DNA of 64,000 nt from Maricaulis sp036231565 (GTDB lineage Bacteria; Pseudomonadota; Alphaproteobacteria; Caulobacterales; Maricaulaceae): contig JAZAHA010000046.1 in assembly GCA_036231565.1 (NCBI GenBank), positions 1 to 64,000 of the forward strand. Reading direction: 5' to 3'. The notes under the pieces were generated by a model. That model had not been told where the DNA came from. It saw only the letters and a program-made list of their open reading frames with translations, and ran no database searches. Each line of letters opens with the position of its first letter. The first letter of the stretch is position 1. The position numbers and the translations under genes are program-made. Shown one piece after another: positions 45,535-54,232 of the stretch.

Positions 45535-46115
45535 CGGTCTGACCCGTTGCCGGCCTGCCGGGCATCACCGGCCCAGCGGTCGCGGTGCAGTTCCAGACAG
45601 ATCGCCGCGACCGCACGGCCATCGCGTTGGACTCGGTTTTCGATGCGGTCTGTCTCTTCAAAGCCGAACTTGCGATGCAGGCCGAGCACCGGTGCATTGA
45701 ACTCCAGCACTTCGCAGCGCAGCGTTTCCAGGCCGAGCGTGGTGAAGGCATGGTCGATGATCAGGCGCTCGACCGCGCTGCCGACGCCGCGTCCGGTGAG
45801 GCCCGCTTCGCCGATATAGAAAGCCCAGCTGGCCGAGCGCCTGTGCGGATCGATCTCGGACAGGATCACGACGCCGATATCCTTGCCATCGCACTGGATG
45901 ATGCGGATTTCCCGCTCCGGATCGCCCAGGGCAATGCGGTACCAGGTCTGGTGTTCCCAGGGTTCGATCGGATGGTCGGTATACATGTTGCGGCGGACAT
46001 GCGGCCCGTTCCGCCAGTCATGCACCTGCCACATGTCGGTCATCGTGGCGGGTCGAAGGGTGACGGCGCCGTCGGTGAGGACGGGCTTTTCCGGCAGCGG
46101 ATCAAACGGGTTCAT
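45531..46115 (-). CDS. pseH: PseH-type N-acetyltransferase (GNAT)
   Basis: The 194-residue GNAT protein would acetylate the 4-amino group of UDP-4-amino-4,6-dideoxy-AltNAc. VTLRPATMTDMWQVHDWRNG opens the domain. The acetyl-CoA site is GLTGRGVGSAVERLIIDHAF and the end is FNAPVLGLHRKFGFEETD, as in the PseH/RimJ-like group. The ATG at 46115 lies inside the 3' end of pseG (14-base overlap). Confidence 0.83.
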   Translation of the reverse strand: MNPFDPLPEKPVLTDGAVTLRPATMTDMWQVHDWRNGPHVRRNMYTDHPIEPWEHQTWYRIALGDPEREIRIIQCDGKDIGVVILSEIDPHRRSASWAFYIGEAGLTGRGVGSAVERLIIDHAFTTLGLETLRCEVLEFNAPVLGLHRKFGFEETDRIENRVQRDGRAVAAICLELHRDRWAGDARQAGNGSDR

Positions 46116-47178
46116 GACCGGCCTCCCGCTGGCGTTCGATCCGTTCGACCAGGGCCTGGGCGACCCGCTGTGCGCCGCGTCCGTCGCACACGGCAGCTGC
46201 GCGCTCGGCCATGCGGGCCCGCGCGGCCGGGCGCTCCAGCCGGCGGATAAGACCGGGCAGTTCGGCAAGCACGTCTTCCGGACTGGCAATGGCGGCCAGG
46301 GCGCCGTCGGTATCCAGGAGACCGGTCATCTCCTGCTGATTGCCGGCCAGTACGACAGCGATGCTGGGCAGACCGACCACACAGCGCTCCAGCGCCGTGC
46401 CGCCCCCTGCGCCGATGGCGAGATCGGCCTGCACCATGCGCTGAGCCATGTCGTCTATATCGATGTGAACCGTCAGGCGCGGTTCGGTGCGGCACAGGGC
46501 TTCCAGCGCCGCCCGGCTCGGCGCGCGGGGCCCCAGGATCACCTCGACGGATGCCTCGGGCAAGGTGTCGAGCGCCAGACGGGCAACCGGTTCGGAGATA
46601 CCGCCCAGATCGGTCAGGCCCATCGAGACCAGCACGCGCCGGACCGGGCCCGGGTTGACGTGGCGGTCGAGGGCGCGCTGGCGCTGGTCGGCAAATTCGC
46701 TGCGCACCAGGGCAAAGGCGCCGCCGGCCATGATGTTGCAATCGCCGGGAACGCGCCCGGCATAGTCGAACGGGCTGCCGCCGGGCATGGGGTCGACCAG
46801 AAGGTCGCAATCATGTGTGCGTTCAGGCAGGTCCTCGATCACGGCGATGATACCGGCGCGGTCGCGCATGCGGGTCTCGTCGGCCCGGGTCGAGGTGTAG
46901 AGATCGACGAAAATCGCGTCGGCGCGGCCGTCCCATTCGGCCGGAAAATCGAAGTCGGCTTCGCTTCGTGCGGTGGTCACGGGAAGGTTCGCACGGGCCA
47001 GCGCAGGTGCTGCATCCAGCGTCCCTTCGCGACACGCAAAGGCAACATTGGTGCCCCATTCGTGTGACATCGGGTGACACAAGGCGCGCGCCAGGGCCAG
47101 GCAACGCATCACGTGTCCGCCGCCCAGGCTGGGCGAGGCGTCGGCACGAAACAGGATGCGGGGGGCGTGGCGTGTCAT
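46102..47178 (-). CDS. pseG: PseG-type UDP-sugar hydrolase
   Basis: The 358-residue protein has the GT-B-like PseG fold. The nucleophile-side His lies in GGGHVMRCLALARAL, with VSMGLTDLGGIS and GAGGGTALERCVVGLPSI in the second half. It removes UDP from 2,4-diacetamido-trideoxy-altropyranose. It is the first gene of the minus-strand pseG-pseH-pseI operon and divergent from an SpsF-like gene across a region with a CtrA-like box. Confidence 0.86.
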   Translation of the reverse strand: MTRHAPRILFRADASPSLGGGHVMRCLALARALCHPMSHEWGTNVAFACREGTLDAAPALARANLPVTTARSEADFDFPAEWDGRADAIFVDLYTSTRADETRMRDRAGIIAVIEDLPERTHDCDLLVDPMPGGSPFDYAGRVPGDCNIMAGGAFALVRSEFADQRQRALDRHVNPGPVRRVLVSMGLTDLGGISEPVARLALDTLPEASVEVILGPRAPSRAALEALCRTEPRLTVHIDIDDMAQRMVQADLAIGAGGGTALERCVVGLPSIAVVLAGNQQEMTGLLDTDGALAAIASPEDVLAELPGLIRRLERPAARARMAERAAAVCDGRGAQRVAQALVERIERQREAGHEPV

Positions 47179-47221
47179 GATGGGCCCGATAATACCATGG
47201 TACAGAATGGGGGCGGACGAG

Positions 47222-47236
47222 TTAATGCGCCGTTAG
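47222..47236. promoter_or_regulatory. CtrA-like box between pseG and the SpsF-like gene
   Basis: TTAA-TGCGCCG-TTAG matches the CtrA consensus TTAA-N7-TTAA at seven of eight positions. It is 44 bases upstream of pseG and 43 upstream of the SpsF-like gene, so it could act on both. The region also holds a palindrome TACCATGGTA. Confidence 0.55.
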
Positions 47237-47278
47237 GTGCAGGCGCGAAGATTGGGTGGTCCGGATGGAGGATAAGTC

Positions 47279-48073
47279 ATGACGCTCGCCGTTATCGTCC
47301 AGGCCCGCGCCGGCTCGTCCCGGCTGCCGCGCAAAGTGCTCGAACCGCTGGGTGAGAAATGCGTGCTGGACCGGGTGCTCGATCGCTGCCGGCGTATCGC
47401 GGCTGCCGACCATGTGATCTGCGCCATTCCCGAAGGTGAGGCCGACGATCCCGTTGCCGATGCGGCGCGGCGGGCCGGTGTCGCGGTGTTCCGCGGCTCT
47501 GAACAGGACGTGCTGGCGCGTTATGTCGGGGCGGCAAGGATGGTCGATGCGGACGAGGTGGTGCGGATCACCAGCGACTGCCCCTTCATCGATCCCGGCA
47601 TGGTCGATCAGCTGGTCGCGCTCTTCCGCGAGAGCGCGGCGGATTATGCCAACAACACGCTCCTGCCGGGTTTTCCGCGCGGGCTGGATTGCGAGATCGT
47701 CTCCACGGCCTGGCTGGAGCGGGCCGATGCGGACGCGACCGATCCGGCCGACCGTGAACATGTGACGGCCTGGATCCGCAACCGGCCGGGCCTGAAGCTC
47801 GCCTGTCTGGAAGGGCCTGGCGGGGAGGCTGCAAACTGGCGCTGGACGCTGGACTATCCGGCCGATCTGGCCTTTTGCCGGGCCGTGTTCGAACGGGCGG
47901 GCGAGGCGGCGGCAGAGCTGGATTTTCCCGCGCTTTCAGAACTTTGCCGCAAGGCGCCGGACCTGGTGGCGATCAATGCCGTGCATGCCGATCCGGCGCG
48001 CCCGGATATCCGGCGTCCTGCCGCCATTGTCCGCGACTATCTGCCCGCTGACGCCATACCATCCGCGCGCTAG
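47279..48073 (+). CDS. SpsF-like cytidylyltransferase, PseF candidate
   Basis: The 264-residue nucleotidyltransferase starts with the CTP-binding VQARAGSSRLPRKVLEPLG. DEVVRITSDCPFIDPGMVD carries the metal-binding Asp and DREHVTAWIRNRP is also typical. It belongs to the SpsF/CMP-Kdo synthetase-like group. Because no classic PseF is visible and the gene is divergent from pseG-pseH-pseI, it may activate pseudaminic acid with CTP. This assignment is inference. The C-terminal 30 residues extend past the usual domain. Confidence 0.75.
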   Translation: MTLAVIVQARAGSSRLPRKVLEPLGEKCVLDRVLDRCRRIAAADHVICAIPEGEADDPVADAARRAGVAVFRGSEQDVLARYVGAARMVDADEVVRITSDCPFIDPGMVDQLVALFRESAADYANNTLLPGFPRGLDCEIVSTAWLERADADATDPADREHVTAWIRNRPGLKLACLEGPGGEAANWRWTLDYPADLAFCRAVFERAGEAAAELDFPALSELCRKAPDLVAINAVHADPARPDIRRPAAIVRDYLPADAIPSAR

Positions 48074-48172
48074 CATGCGCGAAAGAATTTGTTCACCGAC
48101 ACACCCGAACTTGCTGGCAATTCTTGATGTGGCACCAGGTGATTCGGGGTGCCGAACCGACGAGGTGCAGCG

Positions 48173-48886
48173 ATGGCTGACGGGATGGCCCGGATCCGGA
48201 ATTTCTTCACCTTCGAGTGGACGGCCGGCAAGGTCGCCGATTGCGACCCCAATTTCCCGACCACGCTCTATGCCTGGGACGGTGAGGCGCTGGCGCTCGA
48301 TGCGACGGAGACGGCTTTCTTCGGTTTCGTGCAGCAGGGTCCGGCCGAGCTGACGACGGCGTCCGGCACCTTCACCCTGGGCACCGGCATGTATTTCTCC
48401 GCCAACAATGTGCTCTCGGTCAAAGGCGGCCAGGGCATCGTGGTGGCGCGCGAGCATCACCAGGCCTTCTTCATGGTCGGCGGTCCGGTCGAGCCGCAGG
48501 GGCGGCTGAAATATATCGACGGCTGCACGGACAGCCTGCTGATCGCACCGGTGAAGATGGGCGATCCCTGCCTCAATCTTCTCTACTTCCCGCCGGGCAT
48601 CGACCAGACCTCGCACACCCACCCGTCCGACCGGATCGGCGTGGTGTTCTCCGGCGAGGGCGAGTGCGAGACGCCGGAAGCCATCATCCCGCTGAAACCC
48701 GGCGTGATGTTCCGCATCCCCTATGAAGGCCACCACAAATTCCGCACGGCCGGCAGCGAGATGCGCGTCATCGCCTACCACCCCGACAGCGATTTCGGCC
48801 CGCAGCACGAAAACCACCCCATGATCAACCGCACCATGGTGGAGGGTGTGTCCGCCTCCAAGATCGACGCAATCCGCACGGAGTAG
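48173..48886 (+). CDS. Cupin-domain protein
   Basis: The 237-residue protein has two halves of jelly-roll type. The clear cupin motif is SHTHPSDRIGVVFSGEGECE with its two His and a Glu, and the second motif is RIPYEGHHKFRT. The N-terminal half (about 10-120) looks like a degenerate first cupin. The role is unknown. It follows the SpsF-like gene by about 100 bases on the same strand, so a link to sugar synthesis is possible but unproven. The ATG at 48173 has GAGGTG upstream. Confidence 0.72.
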   Translation: MADGMARIRNFFTFEWTAGKVADCDPNFPTTLYAWDGEALALDATETAFFGFVQQGPAELTTASGTFTLGTGMYFSANNVLSVKGGQGIVVAREHHQAFFMVGGPVEPQGRLKYIDGCTDSLLIAPVKMGDPCLNLLYFPPGIDQTSHTHPSDRIGVVFSGEGECETPEAIIPLKPGVMFRIPYEGHHKFRTAGSEMRVIAYHPDSDFGPQHENHPMINRTMVEGVSASKIDAIRTE

Positions 48887-48917
48887 GGGGGCGTTGCTCC
48901 TCACCTGCCTTCGTTCG

Positions 48918-49106
48918 TCGGGATGACGGTGTGTGGGGTGGCGATGGCGCTGATCTTGAAGCCGTAGAGACTGCCGCAACCGTGCTGAAGCTCCCAAAGA
49001 GCGTCACCCTGACGAAGGTCAGGGCCCAGATCGAAAGGCTGGATAGCGCCAGACCTGGCTCCAGCTCGCTTTGTGAACTGGGTCCCGATCTTCATCGGGA
49101 TGACGG
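48918..49106. repeat. Intergenic GTCATCC-type repeat with hairpins
   Basis: The 12-mer TCGGGATGACGG occurs at 48918-48929 and again at 49095-49106. Between them lie a perfect CCCTGAC-gaag-GTCAGGG hairpin (49007-49024) and a TCCCGAT-cttc-ATCGGGA hairpin (49083-49100) overlapping the second copy. The reverse strand reads CCGTCATCCCGA, a start common in alphaproteobacterial dispersed repeats. The rest of 48887-49198 contains no gene; a GIY-YIG gene begins 92 bases after the second copy. Confidence 0.6.
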
Positions 49107-49198
49107 AAAAACTGCGGGATAAGTATGATGTCGGTCACATCGCTGCCGTTTGCCAGACCTTACCCTCATCTCGGCGATCATCAGGAGAAAAACAGGTC

Positions 49199-49507
49199 AT
49201 GGCCAGACATCCGTGTGTCTACATGATGGCCAGCCAGCGCAACGGGACGCTCTATATCGGCGTGACGGGCGACATCGCGACGCGGGTCATGCTGCACAAG
49301 CAGGGCAAGGGCTCGGCCTTCGTTCGCAAGTACAAGGCCCATCGCCTCGTCTGGTATGAGTTTCACCAGGACTTCGGATACGCCATCGAGCGCGAGAAAC
49401 GCCTGAAGAACTGGCATAGGGCCTGGAAGATCAATCTCATCGAAGCGACCAATCCCGATTGGGAGGATCTCTACGGGACCATCCAGATGTGGGCGCCGAT
49501 CGATTGA
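49199..49507 (+). CDS. GIY-YIG nuclease-family small protein (UPF0213-like)
   Basis: The 102-residue protein is a single GIY-YIG domain: CVYMMASQRNGTLYIGVTGD carries the two motif strands (VYM and YIG), followed by the Arg in DIATRVMLHKQGKG and the Glu of IEREKRLKNWHR. Bacterial stand-alone members of this size are frequent and repeated in alphaproteobacteria; their function is not settled. GGAGAAAAACAGGTC precedes the ATG. It lies beside the GTCATCC-type repeat. Confidence 0.88.
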   Translation: MARHPCVYMMASQRNGTLYIGVTGDIATRVMLHKQGKGSAFVRKYKAHRLVWYEFHQDFGYAIEREKRLKNWHRAWKINLIEATNPDWEDLYGTIQMWAPID

Positions 49508-49529
49508 GGGGGATTGGCGAGGTCTGCGC

Positions 49530-50447
49530 CTACTTCCCCGCCCGTTCGTCCGGTTCCCATTGGGGGCGCAGCCAGACATCACCCTGGGCGTCTGGCTTGC
49601 CGTCGGAACTGTAGCGGCCGCGGCGGAGATTGCGGCGGCGGTTGATTTCGCTGGGGGCGGGCTTTTTTTCGCCATCGCCTAGGGCAGATTCCAGGATGCG
49701 CAGATCGGCGATCATGGCGGCGAGTTCGTCGAATTCCATCGCGAAGGGGTGATCCGGTCCGTCGAGCGAACGGTCGAAGGTGACGTGTTTCTCGATCACC
49801 GTGCCGCCCAGCGCGGCGGCGGCGATGGGGGCGGTGTGGCCGGGCGAGTGATCGGACAGGCCGACCGGACGGCCCAGCGCGGTTTTCAGCTTGGTGATGG
49901 CGGTGAGGTTCATGTCGTCCCAGCCGGGCGGATAGCTGGCGGCGCAATGCAGCACGGTGATGTCGTGACAACCGGCATGCTTGAGCGTGGCGACGGCCTC
50001 CTCGACCTCGTCGAGATAGGCGGCGCCGGTCGACAGGATGACCGGCTTGCCGGTGCGGCCGAGCTTTTCCAGCAGCGGGACAAAGGTGAGATCGCCCGAG
50101 GCGACCTTGTAGCGCTTGACCCCGATCCCCTCCATCAGATCGACGGCCTCCAGCGAGAAGGGCGTCGACATGAATTCGATGCCATTCTCCTCGCAGCAGG
50201 CCTTCAGCGGGGCATGCCAGTCGTCCGGCAGGCCGGCATTGGAAAAGGCAGCATGTTTGGGATTGGCGACGATCCCGCCGCTTTGCGGATCGTGCACGAA
50301 ACGGGCGATCAGCCCGTCGCGGGTCAGGGTCTGGAATTTGGCGACATCGGCGCCGGCGCGGGCCGCGGCCTCGATATAGCGTTTCGCCGTGTCCAGATCG
50401 CCGCCGTGATTGGAGCCGATTTCCGCAATGATATCGATATGGGGCAT
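49530..50447 (-). CDS. NeuB-family nonulosonate synthase without SAF domain
   Basis: The 305-residue protein has the NeuB barrel: IAEIGSNHGGDLDTAKRYI, DVAKFQTLTRDGLIARF, RYKVASGDLTFVPLL, VGLSDHSPGH and VIEKHVTFDR. After EINRRRNLRRGRYSS it ends in about 25 residues unlike the SAF domain that normally follows (PseI at 44455-45534 keeps it). The usual length is about 340-360. It is the last gene of the TPR-GT operon, its ATG overlapping the SpsF-like stop (TGATG). Its sugar product is unknown. Confidence 0.78.
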   Translation of the reverse strand: MPHIDIIAEIGSNHGGDLDTAKRYIEAAARAGADVAKFQTLTRDGLIARFVHDPQSGGIVANPKHAAFSNAGLPDDWHAPLKACCEENGIEFMSTPFSLEAVDLMEGIGVKRYKVASGDLTFVPLLEKLGRTGKPVILSTGAAYLDEVEEAVATLKHAGCHDITVLHCAASYPPGWDDMNLTAITKLKTALGRPVGLSDHSPGHTAPIAAAALGGTVIEKHVTFDRSLDGPDHPFAMEFDELAAMIADLRILESALGDGEKKPAPSEINRRRNLRRGRYSSDGKPDAQGDVWLRPQWEPDERAGK

Positions 50448-51175
50448 CAGGAGGCGAGGCTTTCCAGGCTGGCGTTCGGACCGCGCTTCTCGTCCATCAG
50501 GCGGCAGATATGCACCGTGTCGACGGGCCAGTTGCGGGCGTTGAGTTCGGCCAGTACTGAACGGGCTGTGGCGAGGTCGTCGGGATGGTCGACCGACAGA
50601 TCGACTTCAGGATGGTGAAGATTGGCCGGAAAGCCGACCAGATGGACCCGGTAGGCCGCCATGTTCTCGCGTATCCGCACGGTCACATGTTCGCGATCCC
50701 GGCTGGTGGTGTCCGGGTCTTGGGCAATCCGGCGCAGTACGGCAGTCTCGACGACCTCCGCACGCAGGCCCTTGGGCAGATGCCCGTCGGCAGGCCGTGT
50801 GTAGTCGGCGGTGTGTTCGCGGTGTTCGACGAGGCATTTCGCGACTACTGCCGGATCCCGGAACGGGCTGTCCCCGGTGATGCGGACAAGGGTGGTCGCG
50901 CCGGTCTCGTCAGCGACGCGCAGGAAGCGGCTGAGGACGTCTTCCTCCGACCCGCGAACCACACCGATGCCTTCGGCCTCGGCAAGGCTGGCTACGGCAT
51001 CGTCCGCCGAACTCTCGGTGGTGGCGATCACCAGCTCGTCAATGCCGGGAATATGACGCAGGCGGCGGCATTGATAGGCGAGCAGCGAGGTTTCGCCCTC
51101 GATCGGTTCGAGGACCTTGCCCGGCAGCCGGTTGGAGCCGGTGCGGGCCTGAATGACGGCGACGGGACGGGTCAC
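50447..51175 (-). CDS. SpsF-like cytidylyltransferase, second copy
   Basis: The 242-residue enzyme has the CTP-binding VIQARTGSNRLPGKVLEPI, TTLVRITGDSPFRDPAVVA and DREHVTVRIREN, and resembles the SpsF-like gene at 47279 in motif order but not closely in sequence. It would form a CMP-activated sugar acid from the product of the NeuB-like enzyme encoded next. The GTG start overlaps the ATP-grasp stop (GTGA). Confidence 0.78.
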   Translation of the reverse strand: MTRPVAVIQARTGSNRLPGKVLEPIEGETSLLAYQCRRLRHIPGIDELVIATTESSADDAVASLAEAEGIGVVRGSEEDVLSRFLRVADETGATTLVRITGDSPFRDPAVVAKCLVEHREHTADYTRPADGHLPKGLRAEVVETAVLRRIAQDPDTTSRDREHVTVRIRENMAAYRVHLVGFPANLHHPEVDLSVDHPDDLATARSVLAELNARNWPVDTVHICRLMDEKRGPNASLESLAS

Positions 51176-52221
51176 GTATCACCCTCCTGGAGCGGCGGGA
51201 GCGCTATGTCCTGCCAGGTGCGAACCATACGCGCGGGAGCGAAGGGCGGAAAGGTTGACGGGATATGGCCTGCCAGGTGTTCCCGGCCGGCCAGCATGCG
51301 CACGAGCAGGGCCGGCACGTTCAGCCCGGCCAGGGTCATCAGATAGCCGAACCCCCACATGCGCGGATTGATCTCCAGCAGGAAGGCCGGCTCGCCCGGC
51401 GCCGGGCGCTTCACCTCGACGGCGGCGAGCCCGTGCCAGGGACCGCTGGCGCGCAGCACGGCGAGGCCGGCATCGCGCAGGGCCTCGTCGACCACGGTCT
51501 CACCCGCGACGGCGACGCCGCCCGTGGGCGGGTTGGTCTGCAGTTTTCGGTGCAGGGTGGACACGATCAGTTCGCCGCGATCCCACAGCGAGCCGATCGT
51601 GTAGACCGTGTCTGCGCCGCCGGGGATATATGTCTGGACGACGCAGGGCCCGTGTTCCTCAGCGGTATCGGCCCAGATGCGGCGCAGCTCGTCCATGTCC
51701 TGCGGATAGGACACGCCGCGGGCGCCGCGCGAGCAGCGCGGCTTCACCACACAGGGAAACCCGCCGGTCCAGGCGTTCAGATCGGCCGGGCTTTGCGGCT
51801 GCAGGGTGACAGGGCAGGGCAGGCCGGCTTCGGCGACCCGGGCCAGCAGCTTGCCCTTGTCGATGCCGAATTCGAGCACGTCCGGATCGGGCACGGGCAC
51901 ACGCAGGCCCTCGGCTTCCCACTGGCGCGCGACCGGGGCGAGGGCGGCGGCTTCGGCCTCGGAGCCGGGAATGATCGTGTCCAGGCCCTGCAGGGCGCAC
52001 AATTCGCGAACCGCGTGGAGATAGGCTTCGCGATTGCCGGCCGAGGGCAGGACACAGCGCCCGGCGCCGGGCTCGTAGAGCCCGCCGGCGAGCGGGTTGA
52101 TGTCGGCGGCGACGAGTTTGAGATCCGCATCGGCCTGGCGCAGCGAGCGCAGCGTGCCCAGGCCCGGCGGTGCGCCGACCCCGGTGACCAGCACGCCGGT
52201 GGAGAGTTCGGACAGCCTCAT
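51172..52221 (-). CDS. ATP-grasp ligase
   Basis: The 349-residue protein has an N-terminal Rossmann-like region (VLVTGVGAPPGLGTLRSL), the ATP-grasp nucleotide site FPCVVKPRCSRGARGVSY, and the Mg-binding FLLEINPRMWGFGYLM. It is closest in style to the PylC/carbamoyl-phosphate-synthase-like group. It would join a carboxylate to an amine using ATP. In a nonulosonate operon this could attach an amino acid or similar group to an amino sugar; the partner substrates are not known. The ATG overlaps the sulfotransferase stop (ATGA). Confidence 0.78.
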   Translation of the reverse strand: MRLSELSTGVLVTGVGAPPGLGTLRSLRQADADLKLVAADINPLAGGLYEPGAGRCVLPSAGNREAYLHAVRELCALQGLDTIIPGSEAEAAALAPVARQWEAEGLRVPVPDPDVLEFGIDKGKLLARVAEAGLPCPVTLQPQSPADLNAWTGGFPCVVKPRCSRGARGVSYPQDMDELRRIWADTAEEHGPCVVQTYIPGGADTVYTIGSLWDRGELIVSTLHRKLQTNPPTGGVAVAGETVVDEALRDAGLAVLRASGPWHGLAAVEVKRPAPGEPAFLLEINPRMWGFGYLMTLAGLNVPALLVRMLAGREHLAGHIPSTFPPFAPARMVRTWQDIALPPLQEGDT

Positions 52222-53234
52222 GCGCGCCGCCAGTCCGGGATATCCCGGCCGATCAGGTCTTCCAGGGCGGCGATTTCCGGCGCGAAACGGTCTTCCAGCA
52301 TTGCGCGGATCGCCGGATCCATGGGCGGCACGGTGACCTTGTCCTGCTGGATGGGCGGGTAGACGCCATCGGCCGAGGTCGCGCCCGAAATGCCGCTCAC
52401 CGGCGCGACGAGTTCTGCGTGGAGCGTTTCGAAGGGCGTGTCCGCGCGATCGTCGCACAGCCCCTTTAGGATCGGGATTTTCGAGGCTGGGATGCCGCCG
52501 GTATTGTAACGCTTCTCCATCGCCACCGGCACGGGATCGAGTTCCAGAAAGCGGAAGATGCGCGCCATGACGGCCTCGCCATCGCGGTCGAGCTCGTCCT
52601 GCAGCAGGATCAGCGTATCGAACCGGTCGGCATAGTGGCGCAGGCGGCCGGCATAGCGGCCGGTCCCGGTATAGAGCCACTGGAAGCCCCAATTGCCGGC
52701 CACGCGCTGCGGCTCCACCTCGAGCGTCTTCGCGAAGGACAGGAATTCCGCATCGCGCCGGACATTCTGGAGATAGTGGGACCAGGCCCGGTCGACCGGG
52801 TTGCGCAGGATGGCGATGATCTTCGTGGCAGGGCCGCAATAGCTCATCACCCGCGGTGCCGCGATGGGCGCGTAGGCGTAGTAGTCCGGCGAGACGTCGC
52901 CGATGCGCGCCGCGCCGTCATAGTCCGCGAACAGGGCCTGGTAGGCCTCGACCGTCGGCGCGGTGTCGAAATGATAGAAGGCGGGCCAGTAGACCGAACC
53001 GTCGCCGACACCGGAAAAGAAGCGGCCTTCCTTGCGCACCTTGGACAGGAAGATGTCCGGGTGCTGGCTGAGATAATGGTAGAGCGAGGTCGTGCCGGAT
53101 TTCGGCGCGCCGATCACCAGGAAGTTCGGCCACACCTCGCGGGGCTTGTCGGTCTGATTGTCGCTCGGATCGGTCACGCGGGGCTCTTTGATGGACTGGG
53201 TCAGGACGGTCGAATCAGGAGTGGGACCGGGCAC
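52218..53234 (-). CDS. Sulfotransferase domain protein
   Basis: The 338-residue protein has the PAPS 5'-phosphosulfate loop FLVIGAPKSGTTSLYHYLSQ and the 3'-phosphate motif IIAILRNPVDRAWSHYL, with an ordinary bacterial sulfotransferase fold between. It would move sulfate from PAPS to a hydroxyl or amine of a sugar or protein. The GTG at 53234 is the likely start. Membership in the TPR-GT operon points to a modified flagellar sugar. No PAPS-making genes are nearby. Confidence 0.82.
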   Translation of the reverse strand: MPGPTPDSTVLTQSIKEPRVTDPSDNQTDKPREVWPNFLVIGAPKSGTTSLYHYLSQHPDIFLSKVRKEGRFFSGVGDGSVYWPAFYHFDTAPTVEAYQALFADYDGAARIGDVSPDYYAYAPIAAPRVMSYCGPATKIIAILRNPVDRAWSHYLQNVRRDAEFLSFAKTLEVEPQRVAGNWGFQWLYTGTGRYAGRLRHYADRFDTLILLQDELDRDGEAVMARIFRFLELDPVPVAMEKRYNTGGIPASKIPILKGLCDDRADTPFETLHAELVAPVSGISGATSADGVYPPIQQDKVTVPPMDPAIRAMLEDRFAPEIAALEDLIGRDIPDWRRA

Positions 53235-53260
53235 AGGAGCGCCCGGCCGGTCTTAAGAAA

Positions 53261-54232
53261 TTACTGCATCGCCGCGCCGGCCGGCAGGACGAGATCGATC
53301 AGCCGGCGCGCCACGCGTTCGGCACCCCGTCCGTCGACGAGCGCCTGGCCGGCGCGTGCCATGGCACCGCGGCGCTCCGGATCGGGGATCAGGGCCTCCA
53401 GCGCCGCCGACAGGCGTTCGTCGAAAGTCTCGCCCGGCACGATGGTGAGGCCCAGGCCCAGCGGCTCGACCTGGGCGGCCCGGTCTGCCTGATTGCCGGC
53501 GATGGGTACGCAAATCACCGGCAGGCCGGTGGCGGCCGCTTCGTGCAGCGTGGTGCCGCCGGCGAGAATGCCGATATCGGCCTTCTCCAGCGCCGGCCGC
53601 AGGCGCGGCGGCATGCCGGGCCGGGCAGCAGGGCGGCGGATTTCCACCTGCAGGCCGTGCGTGATCGACAGGCGGTCGAGTACATGTTCGATCCTGCCGA
53701 GAAGCGGCGTGTCGGTACCGCCCAGGCTGACCAGGACGCGCTGCGCCTTCGGCGCAATCTCGCGAGCCGGCAGGCCGGCATAATCGGGATGCAGCAGCAG
53801 GACGTCGGGGCCGTCGAGCACGGGGATGGCCGGCCCGGAAACGCTTTCCACCAGGGCCTGGCGGATCAGGAGGTCGGGCGTCGCGCCGTCGGTGCGGCCG
53901 CCGACCAGAACGGTAAAAATACCGGAGGCGCGTACGGCAGCAACGAGGGCTGCATCGACCTGCTGCCAGTCGCCGACGAGCAGTGCGGTGCCCGCGCTGG
54001 CGAGATAGCCGGTCAGGCTGGCCCCGGTCTCATGGCCGTCCAGGCAGCGGATATCGGCGACAGCGTCGAGTCCGGCGGGCAGGTATTCCGGTGTGGCGGT
54101 AACGAAGAGCGGGCGCTGGCCCCGGGCACTGAAGGCTCCGGCCAGCGCGCTGCAACGCATGACATGGCCCAGGCCGATCTCCCCGCCGCCATCGGCGCGA
54201 ATTGCGATGCGGCCGGGGAGAGGCGGGTTCAT
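53261..54232 (-). CDS. PseG-like UDP-sugar hydrolase/transferase, second copy
   Basis: The 323-residue protein has the PseG fold with IGLGHVMRCSALAGAF, VSLGGTDTPLLG and GILAGGTTLHEAAATGLPVI. It is a clear paralogue of pseG at 46102 but diverged. It may release UDP from a different diacetamido sugar, or act as a transferase in the same fold. The ATG shares a base with the TPR glycosyltransferase stop (TGATG). The sulfotransferase gene follows after 26 bases. Confidence 0.75.
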   Translation of the reverse strand: MNPPLPGRIAIRADGGGEIGLGHVMRCSALAGAFSARGQRPLFVTATPEYLPAGLDAVADIRCLDGHETGASLTGYLASAGTALLVGDWQQVDAALVAAVRASGIFTVLVGGRTDGATPDLLIRQALVESVSGPAIPVLDGPDVLLLHPDYAGLPAREIAPKAQRVLVSLGGTDTPLLGRIEHVLDRLSITHGLQVEIRRPAARPGMPPRLRPALEKADIGILAGGTTLHEAAATGLPVICVPIAGNQADRAAQVEPLGLGLTIVPGETFDERLSAALEALIPDPERRGAMARAGQALVDGRGAERVARRLIDLVLPAGAAMQ

